From positions 1-39,650 of the forward strand of contig ONOI01000011.1 in the NCBI GenBank assembly GCA_900319375.1: DNA of 39,650 nt. Reading direction: 5' to 3'. The notes beneath the pieces are model-generated. The model did no database searches, had not been told where the DNA came from, and saw only the letters and a list, made by a program, of their open reading frames with translations. How positions within the stretch are numbered: the stretch's first letter is position 1; every line of letters begins with the position of its first letter. This stretch comes from an uncultured Bacteroidales bacterium (GTDB taxonomy: Bacteria; Bacteroidota; Bacteroidia; Bacteroidales; UBA932). Of the stretch, positions 25,501-33,397 are shown piece by piece. Both the position numbers and the translations under genes were made by a program.

Positions 25501-25941
25501 GGGGCGGCCATTTGTGATATCCCTCTGTGTGGCGTATACACTGATCGTAACGGCATTACGGATGATACTCCATACACCAGACCCTTCGCTTTTGACGGAA
25601 ATACTCCGTTATATCTGGTCAAAAACTCCTGGACACCTGAAAACACAAATGCGAAGTATCCTCGCCTGAGGATCGAATCACCGTCCAACGGCGGTAAGAT
25701 GTCTGACTGGTGGCTTGTGGATGGATCTTACATTAGGTTGAAGAGTGTGCAACTTGGATATAGTCTTCCTCGAAAAGTCCTGAATAAAATCGGGATGCAG
25801 CGGTGTAGATTTTTTGTCTCAGGAGGTAATCTTTTCACTTTGTCCGCCCTCCCATATCTGGATCCTGAAATGCCCGATGTTAATCAGGGATACTATCCTC
25901 AGCAGAAGAATGTAGAATTTGGGGTTAATATATCACTCTAG
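22540..25941 (+). CDS. SusC/RagA-family TonB-dependent receptor with STN domain
   Basis: The 1133-residue outer membrane importer has a signal peptide (about 1-27), an STN domain (about 45-115) that talks to FecR, a CarboxypepD_reg-like domain (about 130-205: VSGKVIDSNGDPLIGVVIHA), a plug with the TonB-linked outer membrane signature (about 215-335: SLYIRGLGAGDGQILVVVDGV and ISILKDAPAAAAYGVRASAGVMLITTKSG) and a beta barrel to the end (QKNVEFGVNISL). It imports oligosaccharides with SusD as its lid. The start ATG 22540 lies one base after the FecR stop; an in-frame GTG at 22531 is inside fecR and less likely. The STN domain shows this receptor both transports and signals. Confidence 0.95.
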   Translation: MKRINSKHFFHLLTVLFLFWGQSAIASEFPVADSYDIFIKEGSYTVHQVATDITKQTEVAFSYGNKLANTRIHVSIIDLKGISINEILKSVFEPAGIAWVIKDNMVALFIDETEEPTMESRPVNPVSVSGKVIDSNGDPLIGVVIHARNDAGRSAITDLDGSFSLQALPGDELLCSIMGYKEHTIRVKGSISGLRIILEDDIQQLEETVLIAYGVQKKSNLIGSVAQVNSNDLKTAPATNVTAMLAGKLPGLVSRQTSGQPGADGASLYIRGLGAGDGQILVVVDGVVRSMNDISPEEIESISILKDAPAAAAYGVRASAGVMLITTKSGRVQKPTIDFNSSVSLSSNTTFPEFLDGPGYVYWYNKAQELDGVPESGRRFTADEIDRITNGDPQGIYTNTDWFKLLFRDFAPTYNNTISLSGGSENFKYYVMAGAYNQEGIISRTSYDRYNVRANIDATVADNLYMKVGFAYTNSAQMEPGLSAGKGNAYASIFIQAILMYPYLPVEYNGLPVGSMNGMGNGNQNPLAARDQSGTSMMKRNTSSLNASLKYDVPFIKGLSLKLNASYDQTNSFKKIEQLAYKLNVWNQSVRSFNEEWARHLSSGKSQVNQWQYSYDAYTIQPAIEYSGSFGKNHISALVLYDYSRNDSRDMSSGMLGYKITDVMEINFGEEIIPTLIKGGYGIDRRAGYVARLNYDYDERFLAELTMRYDGTPYLPEEYRWGLFPGVALGWKISQEPFIKLRTSAGRLGSDRSLGYSYSYLATMNMGADPVVLLGNTPSYYINPSAPVNTSLRWQTTDTYNAGVETKFWNGLLGAELDLFYSYTKDKMEAQSGTYPPSMGNYFPSFVNFGEHDNKGFELVLTHENKVGEFNYNIRGNVSWARNKIIKITEDQNQPKYMMQTGTSLGQYYGFKSNGLFQTEEEIKTSPTYGKNTTRPGDIRLVDLNRDGNITWAQDRTVIGRSSTPEMIFALNFNAFWRYFDFNIFFQGAAICDIPLCGVYTDRNGITDDTPYTRPFAFDGNTPLYLVKNSWTPENTNAKYPRLRIESPSNGGKMSDWWLVDGSYIRLKSVQLGYSLPRKVLNKIGMQRCRFFVSGGNLFTLSALPYLDPEMPDVNQGYYPQQKNVEFGVNISL

Positions 25942-25943
25942 CC

Positions 25944-27506
25944 ATGAAAAAGTTTATAGTATACATAGCCGGCATATTTGCTTTTGCAGGATGCTCGATG
26001 GAACCTATCCTTACATCTTCGTATAGCGAGGACGTGGCCTGGAGTTCTGAGGATAACTGTCAGATGTACATCAACAAGTTCTACCCTTTGGTAGGACAGA
26101 GCTATTACGAACCCGAGGTATTCTTCGACAGCGCCAGCGATATTTTGAAGAGCAATTCTCCAAACTCGGAGATCTCTTTCTTCTCCTATGGTTCTGTGGC
26201 TGTCTCTCCGGAGAACAACATATTTGAAAACTGGACTGTAGGCCATTCATGGGTAATTGATTGCTGCCGTTTCCTCGATGGGCTCAAGACCCGTGGGGAA
26301 GGGCTCCCAGAGGATTTCCGGCTTCAGGCGGAAGCCCAGGTCAGGTGGTTCCGCGCCCACGTGTATTTCGAGATGGCCCGCCGTTACGGCGCCAGCCTGA
26401 TTCTTTACCGGGAACTTCCTCCGCTTGGAGAGAAGGATCATCCCAGGTGTACCCCTGATGAGTGCTGGGACTTCATAAAAGAAGATTTGCAGTTCGCGGC
26501 AGACAATCTTCCGGACAATGATATCCCGGGGAAACTTACTAAAGGAGCTGCCTATGCTATGATGGCCCGAGCGATGCTATACGCAGAACGTTATGACGAT
26601 GCCTACAAAGCTTGTGTGAAAGTTGAGGAATGTGGGTATGATCTTGAGCCTGACTACGCTCAGCTATTCAAATACAAAAGGGCCGCAGGGGTCAGTTGTG
26701 AGAGCATCGTAGAATTTGGTTTCTCTTATCCAAATCTGGCTTATTCCTTCGATAAGTTTTACTGTCCTCCAGGGGATGGGGGATACGCCGAACTCTCTCC
26801 GACTGAAGAATTGGTCTCCCAGTACCAGATGGCTGACGGAACTGATTTCAGCTGGGACAATCCTGCAATGGCGGCGGATCCTTATACTGGACGTGAACCT
26901 CGCTTCTATGCGTCTATCCTATACCACGGATGTACGTGGAAGGGGAGGACCCTTGATATGCGAAACTCTTCCAAGGATGGAGTTGCCTTCGGGGGCGGTA
27001 CGACTTCCACAGGCTATTATATGAGAAAACTGTTTGACGAAAGCCAGACTGTTGGTTTTACAAACAGCGACCTTACAAAATATTATATACGATTTGCGGA
27101 GATTATTCTGATCAAGGCGGAGGCTCTTGCTCAGTTGGGAAAGTATAGCCAGAGCATGGATGAACTTAATAGGATTCGCCACAGAGCCGGCTTTACAACA
27201 GATCTTACGGCTGCAGACAAGAATACATGTATGCAGTACATTATGCATGAGAGAATGATTGAGCTCGCTTTCGAGGGACATAGGTTCTGGGATTTGCGCC
27301 GATGGGGCCTTGCCGACAAGCGACTCAACAATATGCATCTGACCGGGGTAAAACCCGTCCAGAGTGGCGATACGATTACTTATACGTTGTTTGATGCAGA
27401 CAACGGTAAAATAAGGAAATACCCTACGAAGTATAATCGATTCCCTATCCCGGTAAACGAGCTGCTTCGTAACGGAAAAATGGAACAATTCGAAGAATGG
27501 AAATAA
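25944..27506 (+). CDS. SusD/RagB-family glycan-binding lipoprotein
   Basis: The 520-residue protein has a lipobox (FAGCS, cysteine near residue 17) and the SusD fold. The N-terminal SusD-like part is at about 20-220 (FLDGLKTRGEGLPEDFRLQAEAQVRWFRAHVYFEMARRYG, tetratricopeptide-like helices) and the C-terminal RagB part at about 270-520. The latter contains the conserved YIRFAEIILIKAEALAQLG, ELNRIRHRAGF and HERMIELAFEGHRFWDLRRWG. It is the surface lid of the SusC pore and binds the glycan. The gene starts two bases after susC ends. Confidence 0.95.
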   Translation: MKKFIVYIAGIFAFAGCSMEPILTSSYSEDVAWSSEDNCQMYINKFYPLVGQSYYEPEVFFDSASDILKSNSPNSEISFFSYGSVAVSPENNIFENWTVGHSWVIDCCRFLDGLKTRGEGLPEDFRLQAEAQVRWFRAHVYFEMARRYGASLILYRELPPLGEKDHPRCTPDECWDFIKEDLQFAADNLPDNDIPGKLTKGAAYAMMARAMLYAERYDDAYKACVKVEECGYDLEPDYAQLFKYKRAAGVSCESIVEFGFSYPNLAYSFDKFYCPPGDGGYAELSPTEELVSQYQMADGTDFSWDNPAMAADPYTGREPRFYASILYHGCTWKGRTLDMRNSSKDGVAFGGGTTSTGYYMRKLFDESQTVGFTNSDLTKYYIRFAEIILIKAEALAQLGKYSQSMDELNRIRHRAGFTTDLTAADKNTCMQYIMHERMIELAFEGHRFWDLRRWGLADKRLNNMHLTGVKPVQSGDTITYTLFDADNGKIRKYPTKYNRFPIPVNELLRNGKMEQFEEWK

Positions 27507-27532
27507 CAATCAACCAATTCATTTTTACCATT

Positions 27533-28945
27533 ATGAAAAAAACACTTAAAGCTATCGCAATGCTGGCACTTGCTACAATGGCATTTGCCTGCGGAAAACC
27601 TGAAGTAGAAGAGAAAATCGATCCCGGTAAGGGACTTCTCAACTTCACAATTATGATTCCCGAGGATCCAGTAGAGTATACAGCTACTAAGGCTGGTCCG
27701 TATGCCCCTGAAGAGACTGTTATTGTCGAGATTCCTTCGCTTTATGAGAATCCTACCGACGTGACTGCTCTTGAGGCTTATGCGAGCTTCGACAACAATT
27801 GCTATGCAGATCCTGCAGTCCCGGCAATTATTGACTTTACGACTCCGTACACTCTCACAACTGTCCTTGCAAATGGGGAAAAGCAGGTGAACTACATTGA
27901 GGTTAAGCTCGTTTATCCTTCTGCCAAGGTGGAGCAGCTCTGGCGCACAGATGCAACTGCAATGGGTCTTGTCTGGTACAACTGGGCAAATATTGCAGTC
28001 GACAAGGACTATGTATACGTTCTTGATGCAGTTCAGAATGTAGGTGATCAGATTATTAAACTCGACAGGAAGACCGGTGAGGCTAAGGGCACTATTGCAC
28101 TTCCTACATCCTGTCTCGCGAATATCCACGTAGATGATGCCGGACACCTTATTGTCACCAGGTACAATATTTATGGCGCAGGCTTCCGTCTGTTCGTTTA
28201 TGATCCTTCCAATAATACATGGGCAGGTCCTATTATTGATTACATTCCTATCGAAGGAGTCCTTGATCTCCCTGCCGACTTTGGCCAGATTGCGACTCTG
28301 GTGGGTGATATAACCAAGACCGCTTATGTTTATACTTCTGCTCCCGGCGATGACAAGATCTACAGCTGGAAGTTCGAAGGCGGTGTGCCTCAGGCAGAAC
28401 CTACGATTACAAAGTACAGTGGAACTACCGCTCCTTGGACCCACGCTCGTTTCCGCAAGGCCTCTGCAACAGACGATGCGAACCTCTATGCAAGCATGAA
28501 CTTCTACACAGGAGGCGAAGATTCTAAGGCAGTATTCCAGCAGATGACTCCTTCTTTCGACCTGACCAGCATTGACATGGCTAACTTTGGCCAGCGCATC
28601 CTTAATTTCAAGACATTTGCAGCTAATGGCTCCGAGTGGCTCGCAATGGCATATCAGGATACATATGAAAGGTGGTCTGGTTCACACTTTGCTCTCTTCA
28701 ACATTGAGAACCGAGACAACTGGACTATGGTTCCGGGCGCCAACAGATATAACTTTGACTTCCGTCTTTACAATGGCGAGACTTATGGCGGTGTAAACTA
28801 CGAGCAGACCAATGGTCTTGATGTCTTCACAGATTCCGATGCGGCTTATGTGTATATCTCTTCTCCTGCAAAGGGTAGTGGTGATGCCGTTTCCGATGCT
28901 GCCAATACACACGTAACATGCTACAAGATTACATTCATTAAGTAA
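27533..28945 (+). CDS. Surface lipoprotein, probable glycan-binding protein of the PUL
   Basis: The 470-residue protein has a lipoprotein signal (LATMAFAC, cysteine near residue 20). An N-terminal beta-rich part (about 35-145) resembles the DUF5018-like Ig fold found in PUL proteins. The rest (about 150-470) has recurring strand motifs such as KDYVYVLDAVQNVGDQIIKLDRKTGEAKG and DDAGHLIVTRYN, suggesting a beta-propeller. No catalytic motif is visible. Position directly after susD is where surface glycan-binding proteins are usually encoded, so that role is inferred from context. ATG 27533 is chosen because a signal peptide follows directly; an upstream in-frame ATG at 27497 overlaps susD. Confidence 0.8.
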   Translation: MKKTLKAIAMLALATMAFACGKPEVEEKIDPGKGLLNFTIMIPEDPVEYTATKAGPYAPEETVIVEIPSLYENPTDVTALEAYASFDNNCYADPAVPAIIDFTTPYTLTTVLANGEKQVNYIEVKLVYPSAKVEQLWRTDATAMGLVWYNWANIAVDKDYVYVLDAVQNVGDQIIKLDRKTGEAKGTIALPTSCLANIHVDDAGHLIVTRYNIYGAGFRLFVYDPSNNTWAGPIIDYIPIEGVLDLPADFGQIATLVGDITKTAYVYTSAPGDDKIYSWKFEGGVPQAEPTITKYSGTTAPWTHARFRKASATDDANLYASMNFYTGGEDSKAVFQQMTPSFDLTSIDMANFGQRILNFKTFAANGSEWLAMAYQDTYERWSGSHFALFNIENRDNWTMVPGANRYNFDFRLYNGETYGGVNYEQTNGLDVFTDSDAAYVYISSPAKGSGDAVSDAANTHVTCYKITFIK

Positions 28946-28954
28946 AGCACCCTT

Positions 28955-30529
28955 ATGATCACAAAACTGAAATGTCTTGTGGCTTCAGCAGTGGTAATGT
29001 GCAGCCTTCAACTCGAGGGCTGCACAAAACCAGCTGCAGGAAAATCCGAAAGCCAGGAGGATCCGTTTGCCGTTGTCAAGGCAACCAGGCCGCTATGCAC
29101 TTGTGATTGCGACCCGGACTGGTCGTCATACGAAGAATCATATGGCTCCAGGTGGCATAGAAGATACGTAACCCACGGCCAGGTCGAGGGAACAGGCGCC
29201 TTCTATATCACTTATGGGTTTGACGGTGGGTCCGATATGCCCGAAAAGGTTTATTTCCAATCAAGATGGAATAATTTCCGCCCGGACCTGAGTTTCCATC
29301 CGTATGGCATTTCAATGTGGATCAAAGGGGCCAAGAATAATGCCGGATCACTTCGTTTTGTCTTGCTCCACGATGACAAGATGAAGCCCGACGATCCTGT
29401 CGTGCGACAGGAATATGCCATTATTGCAGAGGATGCACTCCGCTGTGAGGAATGGACTCGCCTATGCTTCAAATATGAAGACTTTCAGCCGGTTGGAGGG
29501 GACATCCCTCAAATGGAGCTTTCCAAAGTAATCGGTTTTCGTTTCGAATTTGTCAACGACGATGGCGCCCCTTCCTCCGGGAATGCTGTCTTCATAGACA
29601 ATATTGAACAACTGACGCTTTACGAGCCTCAGTATAATAAAAACGCCATCTTTAACAGCGTATTTGTGCAGTTGTATAATGGTTACCTTCACACCGACTG
29701 GAAGACTATCTTTGCAGATTATCGCTCTGTCGGAATCAACGAGGTAATCATTCAATATGCCACAGGATACGACACCGCCAGTAACCAAACCTGGTACAGC
29801 GACTCAAATCTTCCGTGGGTTACAAGCAGCTTGCCCATCATTGACAATATGGTTGCAGCGGCAGAGGACACAGGGATGAACATACGTTTTGGACTCTATG
29901 GTGGCGAATACCATCAAGGATACGAAACTATCCTGTCACGCAATAAACTGGTGGCAAACGAACTGGTCGAAAAGTTCGGGGATTCCCCCGTATTCAAAGG
30001 CTGGTACATTACAGAAGAATTCTACGACGGCATCTATATGTGGCACAGGCCTGAAAAACGTCAGGAGCTATCAACCTACATCCAGAGTGTAGCCACTTAC
30101 GCCAAAACACTCAAGAACGTTGATGTCGCAGTCGCGCCAGCACTTTGGCGCGGTCTGCCTGCAGTGCAGTGCGGGAAATGGTTCGAGGCTATTTTCAATG
30201 AAACCCCGGACGTGGACATCCTTTACCTACAAGATTGTGCTGGGCGAGGTCCATCCGTTATTACGAGTGTGGATGTTGACCTCCCCAATTGGTTTGCTGA
30301 AATTAAGAAAGCATGTGATGCCACTGGCGTTAAGTTCGGTGTCGACATCGAATCTTTCCTCCAGTGTGGCTCTCCGAAAATTTCCTATCAGGCAAAGACT
30401 TGGGAGGAACTAAGCAAACAACTATATACGGCTGGGCTCTTTACTGATTATATCACCAACTTCTCGTTCGCCACATTCAAGCTTGATACTAAGAGTTACA
30501 AATTGTACAAGGAGTCCCTTAAGAAATAA
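28955..30529 (+). CDS. DUF4434-like TIM-barrel glycosidase lipoprotein, one barrel
   Basis: The 524-residue lipoprotein (lipobox LEGC, cysteine near residue 23) has a beta-sandwich domain at about 55-215 resembling carbohydrate-binding modules (GISMWIKGAKNNAGSLRFVLL, AVFIDNIEQLTLYEP). A TIM barrel at about 230-520 begins NSVFVQLYNGYLHTDWKTIFADYRSVGINEVIIQ, the pattern of DUF4434 putative glycosyl hydrolases. Two glutamates at barrel strand ends, Glu355 in GWYITEE and Glu466 in VDIESF, recur in both barrels of the next protein and are the likely catalytic pair. Cleavage of the imported glycan at the cell surface is inferred. An alternative is a non-catalytic barrel. It lies nine bases after the preceding lipoprotein gene. 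Confidence 0.75.
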   Translation: MITKLKCLVASAVVMCSLQLEGCTKPAAGKSESQEDPFAVVKATRPLCTCDCDPDWSSYEESYGSRWHRRYVTHGQVEGTGAFYITYGFDGGSDMPEKVYFQSRWNNFRPDLSFHPYGISMWIKGAKNNAGSLRFVLLHDDKMKPDDPVVRQEYAIIAEDALRCEEWTRLCFKYEDFQPVGGDIPQMELSKVIGFRFEFVNDDGAPSSGNAVFIDNIEQLTLYEPQYNKNAIFNSVFVQLYNGYLHTDWKTIFADYRSVGINEVIIQYATGYDTASNQTWYSDSNLPWVTSSLPIIDNMVAAAEDTGMNIRFGLYGGEYHQGYETILSRNKLVANELVEKFGDSPVFKGWYITEEFYDGIYMWHRPEKRQELSTYIQSVATYAKTLKNVDVAVAPALWRGLPAVQCGKWFEAIFNETPDVDILYLQDCAGRGPSVITSVDVDLPNWFAEIKKACDATGVKFGVDIESFLQCGSPKISYQAKTWEELSKQLYTAGLFTDYITNFSFATFKLDTKSYKLYKESLKK

Positions 30530-30543
30530 CCCCCGAAAAAGCC

Positions 30544-30551
30544 TATATTTG
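30544..30551 (+). promoter_or_regulatory. -7 box before the two-barrel gene
   Basis: TATATTTG matches TAnnTTTG fully and ends five bases before ATG 30557. No well-spaced TTG -33 element is visible. It may give this gene a transcript of its own, separate from the PUL operon. Confidence 0.4.
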
Positions 30552-30556
30552 TGTTT

Positions 30557-33367
30557 ATGAAACGTTATTGCACTGCCGTAGCATTAGCGCTGCTTCTCTT
30601 TTGCGCACCATTACCCGCTAAAGTAAAGCCGGTGAGCGGGACTTTTGTCAATTTCTTCTGGCAGGACGATCGAAACAACTACATGAATCCGCTCTCTTTG
30701 GATATGACGGATCCGGGGCTTTGGGCGGCAAAGACGACGGAACTCCATGAGATGGGAGTTGACTATCTGGTGATATTGGCTGTGGCCAATGATGGGAAGG
30801 CGGTTTATCCCAGCTCGATTATGGACCATGGCTATCCGGCGGGGCGCATAAGTCCGGTGGATGCAGTGATGGCGAGCGCGGAGCGTCTCGGGATGCATGT
30901 GTTTATGAGTTGCGGCTGGGCCCGCAATCAGGACGACAATCTGAGGGATCCTTTCGTCATAGAGCGCCAGCGGGCGATAATGGATGAGTTAGTTTCGCTA
31001 TACTCGGATTCTCCCGCATTCTACGGATGGTATCTGCCGATAGAGTCGGCCTTTGAGCCGATCCTGCCCGAACACGCTGTCGAGGGGGTTAACGAACTTG
31101 CCGCAAGAGCACGCTCTCTTACTCCGGACAAGATGGTGATGATCTCTCCGTATGGGATATGCCATGCAGACATAGACAATCCTCTGTTCGAGGAGCGGAT
31201 CGCCGCCCTGGATGTGGATATAATCGCCTATCAGGATGAGGTGGGGTGTGTACGAGAACCGATGCCTCTTCCTCGTCTGAGAGATCATCTGCGCAAGCTT
31301 GGGGAGATCCATAGCCATACGGGAATTGCTTACTGGGTGAACGTTGAATCATTTACCTGGGAGAAGCCGGCCACCAACAGCCGTCAGTCGGCTCTTGTGC
31401 CAGCTGCTTTCGGCAGATATCTCGCACAAATCGAGGCTGCGTCTGCGAGCGGAGCCGAACGTATTATCAGCTTCGCAATCGCAGGCATCTATGATAAACC
31501 GTCCTCTTCATATCCGCTTGGCCAGCCGGTAGTTTCCAATGAGGCCTATGAATCATACATGTCTTGGAAGGCCGGAGAGCCGAGGTGGAAGCTGCTCGAA
31601 CACATCTTCTCCTCCGATGTGGTCTCTGCCCGCGCAACGGCCGTCAATGAGGTATACTCGCCCCTATGTGACGGCAAGTTCGCAGAAGAGAGAGTGGGGG
31701 ATCCGGCCTGGCGCTCTTTCCCTGACGGAAAGATGTCGGTGGTGGTCGATCTCGGCAAAAAATGCAGGGTGAAAACTCTCGCGGCAAAGTTCATGAATTA
31801 TTCTCAGGCAGGAATATCTTTCCCGTCTGAAGTCTCCTTCAGTGTTTCAAGAGACGGAAAACATTTCAGAAAGAGCCGCACCGTAAGGCTCGCCCCTTTC
31901 AAGAATGACCTTCACGACTGCTGGACCGATATCGCGCTCTGCGAGTTCCACTCTCATTCTCGCTTTGTAAAGGTCGAGGCAAGCGCGCCAGAAGGGAAGA
32001 AACTGATGTGTGATGAGATTCTGGTGAATCCTTCGGCTGCCGATTCTTCATCGCAAGATCCAAGAGTAGATCTTACGCTTGTCCCTCCTGGACAAATCAG
32101 CAATAAAGTGGATCTCGACATTAGGGCCGGCATAGTTAATAACAACGACCGTAAATCGTCCTTCAAGGTAAAATTATTCTCCAGGAAAGGCTTATTCCGA
32201 AGACTCCTTTGTGCCCAGAAATTCGACCTTGATGCCGGTTCTGCCCATACGGTTAAGACCATAATGAAAACGGCAGGATTGTCCGGCGATTATGAGATCA
32301 TATTGAAAGTTTATTCCGAAGGTAAAAAGTATCGCAAGTCCTCAGTCACTACTGTAGTACCCTCTGATCAGCGCTCGCTGGAAAAAATTGCCGGAGCATG
32401 GACCGGCCTGTATTGCTGGAGTGAATTGGAAGGAAAACATTGGAATCCGGATATAAAGAAGCTGACTGCTGATGATTGGCGGGGGATAGTACGCTCTATG
32501 CATGAGGTCGGGATGGACGTAGTGATTATTCAGGAATTGTTCCGCAATGAGGAGTACTGCGGAGGTCATAATACCACTCCAGGCAATTATAAGGGTCTGG
32601 CGTTTTATCCCTCCGACTTATACGACGGCCGTATGGATATCGCTTGTCCCGACCCGATGGAGGCCATTATGGACGAAGCCGATAAGCTGGGTATGCAGGT
32701 ATTCCCTGGAATAGGACTGTTTGCCTGGTTCGATTTTACAAAGGAATCCCTGCAGTGGCATAAAGAAGTCGCAAAAGAGGTCTGGGAGAAATACGGCCAT
32801 CACCCATCTTTTTATGGTTTCTATGTGTCAGAAGAGAGCGGAGGAAGTCTGGATAACTGGGAATGGAGAGATTATGAGAAAGCCCAGAAACGCAAAGGGG
32901 AAATAGTGAAGTTCTTCCGTGAATTCGGGACTTACTGTAACGCCCTGGCCCCGGGGAAACCTGTTATGCTTGCGACAAACAGTTTCGATGTATTAGGCGC
33001 CGAGCAGACATATCTTAAACTATTTGATTACCTGGATATTCTCTGCCCTTTCGGCTTCGCCAGAATGCCGGAGAATGATATTACAGGCCAGCACGCAGCT
33101 GATTTTCTTCAAGACCTATGCGACCGGAAATCCTGCCATTTATGGTTTGACCTGGAAGCCTTCCTCTTCTATCCGGACGGATCTCTTTACCCCAGACCCT
33201 TCGATGAGATTATTACGGACCTGAAGATGTTCGATAACTTCGAAAAAATATTCTGTTATCAGTATCCTGGAGTCTTCAACAACCTGAGCCTTCATCCTCA
33301 AGTAGGCGAAGATGCCGGAATCGAATTGTACAACAAGTACAAGGAGTACTATCTGTCTTCCAATTAA
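30557..33367 (+). CDS. Two-barrel DUF4434-like glycosidase with a discoidin-like domain
   Basis: The 936-residue secreted protein (signal peptide about 1-21, no lipobox) has two related TIM barrels. Barrel 1 is at about 25-335 and barrel 2 at about 625-930. Between them are a discoidin/F5-8C-like domain (about 350-490: VYSPLCDGKFAEERVGDPAW, VVVDLGKKCRVKTLAAKF, FPSEVSFSVSRDGKHF) and an Ig-like linker (about 500-615). Matching glutamates are Glu163 (FYGWYLPIE) and Glu264 (VNVESF) in barrel 1, and Glu760 (FYGFYVSEE) and Glu867 (FDLEAF) in barrel 2. The order barrel-lectin-Ig-barrel is unusual. A GTG six bases upstream (30551) is in frame but overlaps the -7 box, so ATG 30557 is chosen. It is the last gene of the PUL and ends at a bidirectional terminator. 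Confidence 0.8.
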   Translation: MKRYCTAVALALLLFCAPLPAKVKPVSGTFVNFFWQDDRNNYMNPLSLDMTDPGLWAAKTTELHEMGVDYLVILAVANDGKAVYPSSIMDHGYPAGRISPVDAVMASAERLGMHVFMSCGWARNQDDNLRDPFVIERQRAIMDELVSLYSDSPAFYGWYLPIESAFEPILPEHAVEGVNELAARARSLTPDKMVMISPYGICHADIDNPLFEERIAALDVDIIAYQDEVGCVREPMPLPRLRDHLRKLGEIHSHTGIAYWVNVESFTWEKPATNSRQSALVPAAFGRYLAQIEAASASGAERIISFAIAGIYDKPSSSYPLGQPVVSNEAYESYMSWKAGEPRWKLLEHIFSSDVVSARATAVNEVYSPLCDGKFAEERVGDPAWRSFPDGKMSVVVDLGKKCRVKTLAAKFMNYSQAGISFPSEVSFSVSRDGKHFRKSRTVRLAPFKNDLHDCWTDIALCEFHSHSRFVKVEASAPEGKKLMCDEILVNPSAADSSSQDPRVDLTLVPPGQISNKVDLDIRAGIVNNNDRKSSFKVKLFSRKGLFRRLLCAQKFDLDAGSAHTVKTIMKTAGLSGDYEIILKVYSEGKKYRKSSVTTVVPSDQRSLEKIAGAWTGLYCWSELEGKHWNPDIKKLTADDWRGIVRSMHEVGMDVVIIQELFRNEEYCGGHNTTPGNYKGLAFYPSDLYDGRMDIACPDPMEAIMDEADKLGMQVFPGIGLFAWFDFTKESLQWHKEVAKEVWEKYGHHPSFYGFYVSEESGGSLDNWEWRDYEKAQKRKGEIVKFFREFGTYCNALAPGKPVMLATNSFDVLGAEQTYLKLFDYLDILCPFGFARMPENDITGQHAADFLQDLCDRKSCHLWFDLEAFLFYPDGSLYPRPFDEIITDLKMFDNFEKIFCYQYPGVFNNLSLHPQVGEDAGIELYNKYKEYYLSSN

Positions 33368-33397
33368 AAAAGAAGCCCGGCCCCGGGCTTCTTTTTT
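33366..33397. terminator. Bidirectional terminator between the PUL and the xylose operon
   Basis: A 10-bp stem, AGAAGCCCGG/CCGGGCTTCT (33371-33380/33383-33392), is flanked by an A-run (33366-33370) and a T-run (33393-33398), so it can end transcripts from both sides. The T-run touches the xylA stop codon (33397-33399). Confidence 0.9.
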
